Positions 51,731 through 63,600 of a stretch of DNA of 64,000 bases are shown in pieces. Under the pieces are notes generated by a model. The model did no database searches. It was given only the letters and a program-made list of their open reading frames with translations, and was not told the origin of the DNA. Source of the stretch: Endotrypanum monterogeii (lineage: Eukaryota; Euglenozoa; Kinetoplastea; Trypanosomatida; Trypanosomatidae). Each line of letters opens with the position of its first letter. Positions within the stretch are counted from its first letter, which is position 1. The translations under genes were made by a program, and so were the position numbers. The stretch covers positions 3,012,112 to 3,076,111 of the forward strand of contig CM007320.1 of the NCBI GenBank assembly GCA_000333855.2. Reading direction: 5' to 3'.

Positions 51731-52237
51731 TTCGACACGTTGAGTAAGGAACTCACAAGTGCTGAAAAAGAGGAGGGAAGGGGGAAAACCGAGGCGCTGC
51801 TATGTGAATTTATTACGAAAAATTTGACATCAGCATTGCACATACACAAAACAAAAAAGCTCAGAGGACGAGAGGAAGGGAGCCAGTGCGGATGGCCCCG
51901 GCCCGCACGGAACGGTGAGTCGTGTAAAGAATGAAATGTTGAAGAGCATGTGCGGAAAAAAAAAAAAGATGATACGCGGAAGCGACGCTCACCTCCACCA
52001 GGGAAAAATGAGGAAACGCTTTTGTTTGCAGTCCGTGAAATCTCCACGCCTGTACAGTGCTGAAGCACAGGAACAAAAGGTTACCTGCCCTCGAAGAGGG
52101 AAAGACTCACAAGAATTCGTGTATGCAAGCATGTATCACTTGTTGCACTTGCACATGAGCACCCTGTTTATGAAGCAGGATTCCTCCAGCCGTTGCTTCT
52201 GTTGCTGGATATAGCAGACCTTTTGTCAGCTCTCTCA

Positions 52238-52268
<31 letters not shown>

Positions 52269-53112
52269 TGCAAGAGAAAGCTGACGGAACACACGAAACA
52301 AAAGAAGGGACGAAACATACAAGGGTATTGTCGTGGCTACTTTTGAGCCAAGAGAAACTTCAGCCACTCAGTCTGCTAGCCAGAAATATGACGCGTCGAA
52401 AATTTTAAAATGGTGAAGACAGAAAAAAAAAAAGGCAAGGGTAATACTCCTCATAAACAAAAAAAAACAAGTAGGTGTCGTGGATGTGTGGTTGTGATCT
52501 CCCTATTCATGAAGAAAACGAGAGCCCCTGTCGCCCCTCGCCCTGTACACTACACCTTAAACAACATCACATAAATACACGCTACCGTGAAAACTCTACA
52601 GTGACCTCACCATGTGCGTAGGAAAGAAAACACCTTCAAATGCAACATTATGACCACACAATGTACATGATGGAAGTGTGTGGAAGGCCAGAGGTCGCAC
52701 AGAAGCAAGCAGGGGGGGCGGAAGGAAGCAAATTAGGTACGAAAGGGGGAGGGGGGGGGAGGAAGCCAAAACAGCTACACACAAATACGCACACGATGAC
52801 CCTCAGGCGCTGAAGGCTCCCGCCTCGCTTCCCTCCGACTGAAGGCACCAAGAGAACGGGAGAGGAAGACGTGCGCAGAACCCATAACACCGAAACAAAC
52901 AGTTGCAACGCAGACGAATTGAGCAGCGCGTAAGATATGCAATTCCTCACTACAGCTACCGCCACATACCAGAAAAGGAAGATCGATGAACAGGAGGTGA
53001 GAAACGCGAAAAAAGCCTCCGCGGATCTAAGTGGGAGCAGCTGAGCGCCGCGCATGCTTTTAACCCCCTCCCCCCCCCCCTCTTTCTCATTCGTGTTGGT
53101 GAGACATGGCCC
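51731..53112. other. Spacer between GH65-HAD and 455-residue genes
   Basis: The stretch contains the 455-residue gene leader, A-rich runs, (TG)n at 52240-52268 and G-rich/A-rich purine tracts in the GH65-HAD 3' UTR, with C-runs near 53069-53080. No gene is supported. Confidence 0.65.
52240..52268. repeat. (TG)n microsatellite
   Basis: About 14 TG units in spacer. Confidence 0.95.
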
Positions 53113-56100
53113 CTACATCTCCCGCAGGTGATTTACGACACCGCCGCGAACAGTGTACTCGTTCAGTGTCTCTATTGTGATGTCGCGTAAGCTCTTCGCA
53201 AGTACTCTCGGAATGGATAAGGTGCTCTCCTCTGGTGCCGCACTCACGTCAGCGACCATGCAGAAGCGCTCCAACGCCTTCTTCGAAAATCCATCGATGC
53301 CGTCCATCACCACGACAGCGCGGTTGGTCGCCGTATCCATGCGACGCGCACACGCCTCAAAGTAGTCCATCTCCGGACGCCAACGCAGCCCCAGCTCTTC
53401 ACCCTCCTTTCCCTCAAGAAAGCTGTCAAAGATGGAGCTGCCCTTAGTGATTTCGTTAATAACCCAGCGGGCATTTTTGCTGCCGCTCACGCACCCGACG
53501 GTGATCCCGTACTGACGAAGAAGAGAGATAAGTTGCAGAAAACCATCGCGCATCGGCAATCCGTGTGTCGTTGCATAGGAGCGAAACAGCTCTAGTTTTC
53601 GATGGCATAAACCGTACAGCGTGTTCGACTCCACCGTATCACCCAGCTCACCGGTGGGAAGCGGGGGCCTGTTGTACTTCTTGAAGATCTCATTCAAGCC
53701 GTAGAAAGGCTTCACATGGCGCAGGTAAGCGAGGTAGAGCTCCTTGGTCATGGAAAAGTCTGAGAAGTCGTGCTGGTGAAAATGCTCCTCCAGCGTTTGT
53801 GTCCAGGCCTGGTAGTGGACGCCTTCTATATCCTCGACAACGCTATCGAGCTCGAAGACAACGCAGTCAAAGTCGAACACACGCACCTCACGGAAAAGAC
53901 GCACCGTTTCGGGGTGATTAAGTCGGAGAGTTATGCTGTTGACCCCGGCATGCACCACAATAAGGTCTGTCACACCCTCTGGCGCACTAATAAGTGTGTA
54001 CGTGACTAACCTCTGTGTCACTAAGATGCGCACGAGACAGCCACGGTGCCGTGCCTGAAACTCAAACTCCTCCATTTCCTCGTTCAAAGCAGGGTTGAAG
54101 TGGAGTATGCCCTGCGCGACGCGCAGTCCACAGATACCCGCCGCCATGGAGCACCACGACCCCGCCGCCGCCGTGCAGTGCAGGCCACCGCCAGAGTTTC
54201 CGATAAGATTGTCGATGTCGACAAAAAGTGAATCGTGAAAGTAGCCCATCGCCTTACTAGACAGGCGCAGCTGAGCTGCCACGACGCTGAAGATGGCAAG
54301 CCGTAGAGCCGAATCGGACGCAGTCACCGCCTCGTAAAAGGTGTAGTCGGCCTTTGCTTCGTCGAGAGAAAAGCGCTGGGGGACAAGCATGATAGCAAGC
54401 AAAACATCTGGTATGCGACACACCTGATGCCGGTATACAACTGTCGGATGGTACAGAGACGTCAGAGGACCCTGCGTACCGTCCTTGAGGGACGTGAGAT
54501 TCCACCGTTTCTTGCGCATGAACGAATGATCCATTGGGTGAATACGATGGGTACCGTCAAAAGGCAGCACCATTTTAGCCGCAGCCTGATCCATTGCAAT
54601 GATGTCGTTTTCTGTCATTTGCGCTCGGTGCATAATCCCGCGCCACATTTCTGGATTCTCCTCTCTCAGCGTCGCCGCTAGCTGAACTGCCCACTGCAAA
54701 TGCATCTGCGCCATTAGGTTTGTGAAAAAGTTGTTGTCGGCGACATCATTGTACGTGTCGGGACTCGAGACGGAGCGCAAATGAAACTGGCCCTTTTCCC
54801 ATGAACCCCAGTGCAACCAGACAAGGGCTGTCGTGAAGATAAGGTCGGCGCCGCCTTGAACAAGAATACTCGTGTCGTTTGTCGCCGTCACGTATTCCTT
54901 CAACGCATACACGACAACCGCATTAACGAAAAGAAAAGCGCCGCAGTATGGTGTGGGATTCTTCTCCCCCGTAACGGTTCGATAAGGGAACAAGGCTCCA
55001 CGGGGAAGTGACATGTCCGCTGCAATGTTCTTCGCCTCGTTCAGGGTGCGAATGCGAAACTCAAGCAACGCGCGCGCCTTCTGGGGACATGCGTGAGAGA
55101 GGAACGGGATGATCAGTGCATCCACATCCCACTGGTGTACACCCAGTAGCGTATCCCCTGTAAGGCCATGAGTGGGAAAACAGTAGTAGGGATCCCCGCT
55201 AGTCGACATGTATGTTTGAAGAATATTAAAACGAAATGCACCCTGCACGTCCTCCCTCGGCTCCACACGCACATCCGCCGTCTCCCAGAAGGCATTCATG
55301 ACATGGCGGTGCTCTGATAAGAGCCCCTCGTACCCGAGGGCTGCTACCTCTCGCGTTTGATACGTCGCTACGTCCAGCAGCTCCTCTGTTGTCGCGTCCT
55401 CATCACCAAAGTAACCAATGACTTTAACAAACTCCAAAATAACCCCATCCGAGATACAGCTCGTGTAAGATGTCTCCGTTCCCCACTTGGTTTCACGACT
55501 ACTTGGCGTTAGTGTGGTTGGAGAGGCAGCAGCTTGGCTTGATGGAGAGACGTTGCCCGACGGGTCGGGTCCTGATGGAGACGAAGCGAAAACAGAGTCG
55601 CCGCCGGTGCCGAGCTGGGTAGAGGAGCTGGCGTCCAGGGAGGGAAAACTCTCTATTCCGGCTGAGTAGGTGCAGGACGTACACGTTTCCACGGTAGCGA
55701 TGGCGAGATGACGGCAGCTATTACGTGTCCGAACCAGTACGACACTCATGGAGTCTTGTATATTTGACTGGGTAAACATTGTCTCCACGTCGTACTCATC
55801 AGCTGAAAGAAACGTGCGCGAGATGAGGCGCACGTCTGTATTATGTGCATTCCGGACGCTCATCTTATAGTGCATCACAGAAATGTTCTTTCGCGCTGCC
55901 GAAACAAAGCGGCGAGTCTCTATAGTGATTTCACGGTGCTGCTGGTTGGAGTACCAAACAAAGCGACGATGCAACTCCCCTGTACGCAAATCAAGTCGGC
56001 GGGTATGACTCCGGGTAGGACCTCTTACAGCGCTAATGTGTTCGCCGCTGAGGAAAGCATCAACGCAAAAGGCGTCAGGCGTGCGCAGGCGGTATCCCTC

Positions 56101-56577
56101 CTTTGTGGAGATACCAACGGAGAATGAGTGGGGATGCATGAGCGGACGCTGCTCATAAAACCCAGCGAAGTACACTCCTCGGTGTGGAGAGTGGCTGCTG
56201 GCATCGCACTCACGGTTGCCGTCGCCGTATGTTCGCGAGTATGACTGCTTCTTCCCACTTCTCCGCGGTAAACATCGATCCCTGCCGTCGCTGGAACTTG
56301 TCTCATTATGTTGGTGATTATTACCATATGCAATATGGCGATTAGTGTGTCCCCTGTGTCGCTCGTGGCGACTTTGAGCCATATCCGTCTCCTCTGCGTG
56401 TCCACGCACCCCGACAAGACCGTTACCCAGAGAAAAGAGTGTCTCACTCACAAGCGCCTGGCCGCCGACCGGCAAGGTGTCCTCCCGCAGCTCCCAACGA
56501 TCCACCTTGATGGCCGCGTCGTATCGACGACCAACAGGCGCCCTGCCGGCCTTGTCCTCCACTACCTTCGCTGACAT
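53113..56577 (-). CDS. GH65 phosphorylase-like / beta-phosphoglucomutase-like HAD fusion, active sites degenerate
   Basis: The protein is 1154 residues from ATG 56575-56577 (MSAKVVEDK). Residues about 20-400 form the GH65 N-terminal beta domain (WELREDTLP...ETLFSLGNGLVGVRG), with a His/Ser-rich insert. Residues about 450-850 are the (alpha/alpha)6 domain (HQWDVDALIIPFL, LYHPTVVYRHQV, SGGGLHCTAAAGSW). A C-terminal HAD domain of beta-phosphoglucomutase type runs from about 900 to 1110. Such fusions normally split a glucose disaccharide with phosphate and convert beta-glucose-1-phosphate to glucose-6-phosphate. The usual catalytic motif GPDEYH reads SPDTYND here, so the acid Glu appears to be Thr608. 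In the HAD motif FDLDGV the nucleophile Asp appears to be Glu909 (FELDSV), with Asp911 kept. The metal-site ED near the end reads MD. I infer a regulatory or inactive protein, or altered chemistry. There is no signal peptide. Confidence 0.85.
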   Translation of the reverse strand: MSAKVVEDKAGRAPVGRRYDAAIKVDRWELREDTLPVGGQALVSETLFSLGNGLVGVRGHAEETDMAQSRHERHRGHTNRHIAYGNNHQHNETSSSDGRDRCLPRRSGKKQSYSRTYGDGNRECDASSHSPHRGVYFAGFYEQRPLMHPHSFSVGISTKEGYRLRTPDAFCVDAFLSGEHISAVRGPTRSHTRRLDLRTGELHRRFVWYSNQQHREITIETRRFVSAARKNISVMHYKMSVRNAHNTDVRLISRTFLSADEYDVETMFTQSNIQDSMSVVLVRTRNSCRHLAIATVETCTSCTYSAGIESFPSLDASSSTQLGTGGDSVFASSPSGPDPSGNVSPSSQAAASPTTLTPSSRETKWGTETSYTSCISDGVILEFVKVIGYFGDEDATTEELLDVATYQTREVAALGYEGLLSEHRHVMNAFWETADVRVEPREDVQGAFRFNILQTYMSTSGDPYYCFPTHGLTGDTLLGVHQWDVDALIIPFLSHACPQKARALLEFRIRTLNEAKNIAADMSLPRGALFPYRTVTGEKNPTPYCGAFLFVNAVVVYALKEYVTATNDTSILVQGGADLIFTTALVWLHWGSWEKGQFHLRSVSSPDTYNDVADNNFFTNLMAQMHLQWAVQLAATLREENPEMWRGIMHRAQMTENDIIAMDQAAAKMVLPFDGTHRIHPMDHSFMRKKRWNLTSLKDGTQGPLTSLYHPTVVYRHQVCRIPDVLLAIMLVPQRFSLDEAKADYTFYEAVTASDSALRLAIFSVVAAQLRLSSKAMGYFHDSLFVDIDNLIGNSGGGLHCTAAAGSWCSMAAGICGLRVAQGILHFNPALNEEMEEFEFQARHRGCLVRILVTQRLVTYTLISAPEGVTDLIVVHAGVNSITLRLNHPETVRLFREVRVFDFDCVVFELDSVVEDIEGVHYQAWTQTLEEHFHQHDFSDFSMTKELYLAYLRHVKPFYGLNEIFKKYNRPPLPTGELGDTVESNTLYGLCHRKLELFRSYATTHGLPMRDGFLQLISLLRQYGITVGCVSGSKNARWVINEITKGSSIFDSFLEGKEGEELGLRWRPEMDYFEACARRMDTATNRAVVVMDGIDGFSKKALERFCMVADVSAAPEESTLSIPRVLAKSLRDITIETLNEYTVRGGVVNHLREM

Positions 56578-57606
56578 CACCACCCATGAAGCGATCGAAT
56601 AGGCAGAAAAAAAAAAATGGATAGTGGAAAAAAAAATCAGAAGGCGCCGTAGGAGTTTTTTCCCGCCGTTATTTTTTTGTGAGTGAACAGTCGAACCAAA
56701 GCCGCGATAGACACGGCTGAGAAACGGTAGTGGTCAACAGCACACAATCACGACAATGCCTTGTGTGGGGGCCTCCCTCGCCGCCTGTGCAGCGTGCGCT
56801 TAAAAGCGCGGTAGATGCTAGTGTAATGACTTAGACGATTTCGCTGCGAGGGCTAGTATCTTCCTCAAGCACACTCCAAATTGAACTGGCTGGAAGAAAA
56901 AAAAAAACAATGGATAGTGGAGGAGGAGGAGGAGGAGGTAAATGTGACGTAACAGAAATGTAGATGGCTTTCCTTTTTTTTTTTTTTTTTGGGGGGGGGG
57001 GCACACGTTTATGGTTGGAGTAGACGTAATACAAGAACCAAAAAAAAAACAGAGATGAAGGTTAACGAGGAAGTGACGGAAAAGAGAAAACACACGAAAA
57101 AAAAATAGGAACAAGAAATCAGAGACGAAAAAGTGGAATGATATGCACCACCCTCTCTCTGATATTCGCTCATAGCACAGTGACACCGCACCTACATGCA
57201 CGTAAGCAGCACTGATTGTAGAAGACACTCTTTCCACGTGCACGAATAGTCTTCCCCTTGGCAAAGATGGGAAAGAAAAACCGAGACGAAGTTGTAAGAG
57301 AAGTGTGTCACTTGAATATCTTATCCTCCTATTGGGCTTCGCAGCATACCAGGAACTTGCTTTTTCTCTCGTGGTTGATGAACTAGTATTGGCGGAAGCA
57401 GTGTATCGGAACGTTACAGAAAAGGTAACAGTATGGGGACAGGGAAGAACATCAAATATATATATATATGGGTGCGAAGAAGCAACAGAGCTATGGTCCC
57501 TTTCAATCCACTGCTCGCCGACTGCACTCGTGGCGTCTCGCTATCCCTCCGCCCCCCCCCTCTGAAAAGAAAAGATTGGGGAAATACGGGGTCGAGGGCA
57601 ATGCAA
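56578..57606. other. Spacer between giant coiled-coil and GH65-HAD genes
   Basis: The stretch has A-runs, a GGA repeat at 56920-56938, a T17/G11 homopolymer junction at 56974-57001, A-rich sequence and a short TA run at 57457-57470. No gene is supported. Confidence 0.65.
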
Positions 57607-60600
57607 CTAACTTTCCGCAGTCCAAGAGCTGCGGCGCGGCGGACGCGACGACACGGCTGACGACGACCGGCGCATCGAGGGATGCACGGTTGCATGGATC
57701 TGATCTCTCAACATCGTGAAACGACGCAGAATGATATCCTGATCAGCGCGATATTTCACTGCGAGCTCGCGTGCCTGTTGATCGAGGTGGTTATCGAGCT
57801 CCCTAAGGTTCGCCTCAAGCTTGTGATCCTCCTGGACCTTGTACTGCACACGGCGACGTAGCTCCATAACCGTCTCCTCTGCAGCGACCTGCTCCTGCGA
57901 TAATTGGTGACAGCGGGCAGTCACATCTTGCCATTCGACTGTCAAAGCACGAACATGGTCCTCTTGCTGCTTCATTAGCGCCTGCAAGCCGTCTAGGATT
58001 GCCGCTTGCTCTCGTGCCTGCATCTCTTCGAGCGCCATTACATGGTTGTACTGATGTGACATTGCGAAGTCGGGACTGGTGAATGCGCAGGTAGCATCGG
58101 AAGGCGTAACGTCTACGCGGCCGCCATGGCTGTGAATAGCCTCCACCAAAGCGTCCATAAAAGCGGGGAGGCGCTGAGCCTGATCACGATGTCGATGGCT
58201 GCTGTCCCGCAATGCACGCAAGTTTTGCAGGACGTTGTCAAGCCATTCCACAAAAGCTCCGGAGCGCAGACCTGAAAACGATACTCGAGCACACCCAGAC
58301 ACATCCTGCAGCACATCAGAAACGACGTCACACAAGAACTCCTTCATGGAGGTGCACTTGGAATTGACTACAGTGTTGACAAGATGTAGAGTTGCACTCA
58401 CTGTTTCGTGTAAGCGCGGTAAGGCTGTTCTCTTTTCTTGAAGCACTTGCGTTGAAGCGTGTGGCATATCGGACACATCCGCAGGTGCTGTTGTCACATC
58501 GCCGCCAAAATGGCGGCGTAGGGATATGTACACTTCTTGCAACTCCTTGTGTGTGCGCCGCAGATTTTCGGAAGCCTCAACGATCATCTGGACCGCCTGC
58601 CCTACGCCCTCTTCGCTTGTGAGAAACTCAACAGTGTCAAGCGAAGTCATCAACCATCCGAGACCACCTCGGCAGCCTGTAGGCTCGTCTACCAGTTGAG
58701 GAAGGAGATTAGTGTGGATCGCCTGCCATAGCGTCGACAAGGACTTGGTAATCAGGAGGCGAGCTTCCTCAGCATTATGCAACTCAGTCCTCTGGGCAGC
58801 CAACTGCAGCTTGGCCGCATTGCCCTCTTCTGCAGCGGATGCCAGTATATCAGCAAGGTAGACAACCCCGTCCAAGCAGTCGCCTGGCGTATCCCTGTCC
58901 AGACGCAGCAGCTCTCCCTTACCCAGGACCACTGCTGCCCGGCGCTCCAGAGCTGAGAAGGCGTCTCTGACGTGTTGCTCTAGCTGTTTGATTCGCCGCT
59001 TCAACATTTCATGATTCTCCTCGAGCGAAGCCAAGCGAAATCTTGCCATGTTCCGCTCCGGCGTTACATCATACAATTTCTCCTCGAGACCTTCCACCTC
59101 CCCGCGGAGGCTCCTGCTGCGAGCCAGGAGCCCGTCGTTTTTATCTTTCTCTTGCACAAAAAGCTGGACAACAGCGCGCATAGCAAGCGCGGCGTCTTCG
59201 AGCGATTTAAGCTCGAGCTGATGCGAGGGCACCAGCTCGGCCACAGCTGCCTTCAGCGGTCCGGAGGGCAACAGTAAGGCGTTAACGCGCTGGAGAAATC
59301 TGCTTTCTCGGGACTCCGCCTCTTGCACCGCTATCGACAAAGTGTCAAAGCGGCATTGCAAAGTCATCATCTCTGCGCTCAATTCTTGCACATCGCTCCT
59401 CTGTCGCGCAGCTTCGTCAACCTTGGCGCATACAGCCTGCACCGCGGTTGCCCACTGCACTTCACTTACTACCGCAGCATCAAACACTAGCGGATGAGTT
59501 GATTCGACAGACAGTCCCAAAACCGTCGCTATTTCAGAGTAAGCCCCCTTTGCATGTTCTACCGCATACCTCAAGGCCTCCATCTCAGTTGCCTCCTTTT
59601 GCTCATGATGTTGAACAGTCTCATCCAGAGTTTTGATGTGCTGTTGCGCAACGACGCATTGACCCTGAAGTCCTGCAACCATGGCAGTGGCGTCGCTGAG
59701 ATCCTTCTCTAAGCGGTTCCGGGCTGCAGCATCTGCGGCGGCAGTGCTTGCGAGCTGAGTGGAAACCTCCATCAGGTGCGGCAAGGAAGACATGTCCAGC
59801 AGAGAAAATTGGCCATTGGGAAAGAGAGCAGAGGCAAGAGACTTGAAAGTGTTGGAGGCGTACTCAAGTTGACCCTCCAAATCCCTGAGCCTTTCTCGTG
59901 AAACGCCCAGCTCCGTCTGTCCATGTTCAAGTGCTTGCCTATGAGCAGTCTGAGCAGAGTCCAGGTCGCTGCGCAGTTTAGCGCATGTCACTGTCAATAG
60001 CCCGTGAGCCTCAACAAGGCGGGGCACAAGCATAGATTCCTGTTGCAGAAGTTTCAGCGCCTTCAACGACAAGCAGGTCGGGTCAGGCACAACGGACGCC
60101 TCACCCTCGCCGAGTGATTTACAGCACCTCTCTTGGACAGACTCCAAACCTAAGGCAGCAGTGACCAATAGCTCGTGTTCACTGCGGATGGTGTGGCATT
60201 TTGTTTCTTTTTCCACTGACTGAGCCTCGACTGCCACCGCCCGGGCAGCCTCCTCTGCGAGGTGTTTCAAGTACCGTTGCTGTTGAGAATAAACAGAATA
60301 GAAACGACTACTCATCTCCTCAGTCATCATTGTGGCGCGTGTAGCCCGCTCTTCCGCAAAAACCACGTCGAGCCTTAGTCTGTTTATTTCCTCGTTGAGC
60401 TTTGGCACCACCACTTCACGCAGCCGCGCTCCTTCACGCTGAACCTCAAGGACTAGTTCCTCCAGCGACAAGGAAGTGCCTCCGCTCGACTTCTGCATTG
60501 ACTCCACTGCAAAGATGCTGTTCAGCTGGTCCTCAAGCGCACTCAGCCTCGCGCACTCCTTCGTGTATGCCCTGCACCTATCGACGAAATTTAGAGATTT

Positions 60601-63600
60601 TGTCGAAAGAAAAGGTGCGGATTCCGATAGGGCCGACGAGGCCTCCTGCAGAAGTGAGCGCAGATCAGCGAGCTCCTTCTCGTGATGCTTGACGCTTTGC
60701 GATGTTGACTGAGTTGCAACACGCAGCTTTTCCACCTCTCTGAGCACGGCGGTGACGAGAGTGGGTAGGCACGACTCGGTGCTCGAGAGACAATTCTGCA
60801 AAGACTCGCGAAGACTCTGGAGGAGTCGAGTACGATCCAGAGTATGCTCAGCAAGGCGCTGGGAAGTGAGCGAGAGGTCGTCTAGGATCGCCATTTGTGA
60901 ATCCTTTGAGGAGCTGGGAGGGCGAGCCGCCACTAAACTGCGATCATCGGCACATTGAACATCGACTCCAGCTGCAGACAAGGCACTACGCAGCGTCTGC
61001 GCCACAGACACTGCAGCTGTATGCCACTGTTCGCTCGTACTCTGTGCACCACTGGCCGCAAGAAGAAGGCTCTGACGTTCATCTATCATATCAGAGACAG
61101 CATCTACAAGCTTGTCAGGAGATGAGCCCCAGCGCACAAGGGGAAGAGATACCGACCCGGTTGCCCTGGCACCAGGGTTACCTAGTGCAAACGAGGTCGT
61201 TTTACCTGACGCGGCAGTGTCTGATGCTTTCTCTGATAGGAAAGCAAGGTAAAGCTTAAAGGCCCTCTCCACGCATTCGAGGAGCTCCTCACGGGTAGCT
61301 CCTTCACTGCAGGGAGCAGACACCGTGGCCCCAAGCAACCGCTCCGCCTCTGCAAGCTCTTGACTTCGCCGTGAGATGTGCGCAGGAAGATCGGCAAGAG
61401 AGATAGTCGGTAGCGCACGACAAACTCCTTCAACTACAGCATGGAGCAGGTGTACCAGTGCTGCACTCGAAGGCATCGTCGCAGCCCAATCCTGTACTAC
61501 TTCACGACGGCAACTCTCTTCCTTGGCCTCTAAAGACATCATATCATAACTAAAGCGGTGAGCCGAGACCAGACTCACCACCTCCTCCAGAGATTTCAGC
61601 TGGCCCAAAGCCTCAAAGCACGCACGGACATCAGCGGCTTGGGATGCCTCCCGCACCTCCGCCTTGTTAGCACGATCCTCGAGGGCATTCGTATGTGATT
61701 GCGCCAGCTTTACATCCCCCTCCAGTCGTTCCACCTCATCGGTTGCGGTCTTCAGGCGAGACTCCAAGTCAGCCCGTTCACGGATGCTGGATTCGAGGGC
61801 CTCCTCGTGTGTTTGATCAGCGACGAGTCGTGCGCGCGTTTCGGACTGCCGATGCGCTGCATGCGCCGCCTCGATTGCTGCGATGGACGTCTGATATTCC
61901 TTTATCTGTGCTTTCATTATCTCTTGATCCTCTTCGCTGGCCTCGAGAGCAGCACGCAACTCCTTGCTTTCCCTGGCTATACGGGAAATGTTTGCTTCCG
62001 CACAGCGATGTTCAGCCGCACGACGCTCACAAAGTTCAAAGATGAGAGAGAGACGACTCCGAAGCGCCTCCATGGATTCCTTAAAGTCTTCAGCTGAAAT
62101 TGCTTGTCGTACAAGTGCCAACACCTCTCCCGAGCCAAATGGTTGTGAGCCACAGTCCTGCTGCTGCATCGTCGTGACGCTGACGTCCTCAGCAAACCCA
62201 CAGAGTATTTGCGCAACAGCGTCCCACCGCTGCTGTAAGTGAACCGCGTTCATATCAAGATTCGATTTCCTTCGGTGCTCGTCGTCTAGCGCACGCTCCG
62301 CCACCTCGCAGCGCTCACGCGTCTCAGTCAAATAGTCTTGCAATGAGCTCTGTACCCTGGCCTCATCCTCTTCTTTCCGCTTCTGCTCTTGCAGCCCTTG
62401 GAGCTGACTCCGCTGCATCTGCTCCACGCGAACTCGCACGGCTTCTACCACGATTGGCAACATCTCAGAAGAAGAAGTCGGTGTCATATCAGCCGAGACG
62501 CACGTCAATGGCGTCAGTACGTCCAACGCGCGTTCGACAGCTTGGGTGTAGCTCTGCAAGAGAGTGCACACAAGTGCTGTAACGGCTCTGAGCGTGGGAT
62601 CGGCCTCCTCGTACGTTGCAAGTGTCGCTTTGGCCGGTAGAACGCTTTCCCTTGTAGGGCTGGTTATTGGAACAGCGCACCGCAGCGCCCAGCAAGCAGC
62701 TCCAATCGCGCGGATAAGATCATCCCTTTGTTGAGAAACGGCAATTAGGTCTTCCTCGGATGAAGTAACCTGACGCAAATGCAACAGCTCCCCACATACA
62801 TGTGCTGCGAGTCGTGGTGACTGAGAGTATTCCACAAACGACGCGTACTCGCCCTTGTTCGTGGGCGTGTCGTGCATATGCGTGTCTTCGTCCACTGCTA
62901 CCAGAGCACGGTGCGTCGATCTTAGAAGATCCACTAACTCCTTCTGCCAGTGTATGGCTTCGGAAACAGTCGCCGCTAATCCGCGACATGCCACTCGCAG
63001 ACCCCACTCCATCGGTAAGGACGAATGGCACGGAGAATCCGACTCCTTCACCCCGCGCTCACCACGAGGAAGAGACATCTGCAGCGCTTCCCAGCTCTCC
63101 CTAACCGCGGTATCGCACTCCCTTAACAGCCCAATCATCGAAGACTGCGCTTCTGCCCTGAAAGCAACATCGGAGCCAAGACAAAGGAGCGCCTCACAGC
63201 CCCTTCGCAAAATCTCTGACAAAAACGTAAGCGATGTTTTGTTCTGTTCGCTGCCCACCTCATCGCCCTTCACGGTGCGCAGTGCATTAATGAACTTCTC
63301 CAAAGCAACCCTGACACCTGTATCCTCAAACCACCGTGACTCACGGGAAACATTGACAGCTCCAGAACCCAACACCCTCAGTTTCTCTACCTCATCTCGG
63401 ACCCTCACCAAAGGATCGGAGCCTCGAACACAACCTGGTACTTCTAGCTCCGTCAGCGCGGAGTGGAACACCTCTATCATCCCCTTATAAGGAAACGTTA
63501 AGCACCGGTCCCACAAAAGAACATACCGATTCTGAGCCTCCTGCAACTCAACACTCCTCAAACCGAGCATACTATCAGTACGTTTCACGATCGCCTGGGC

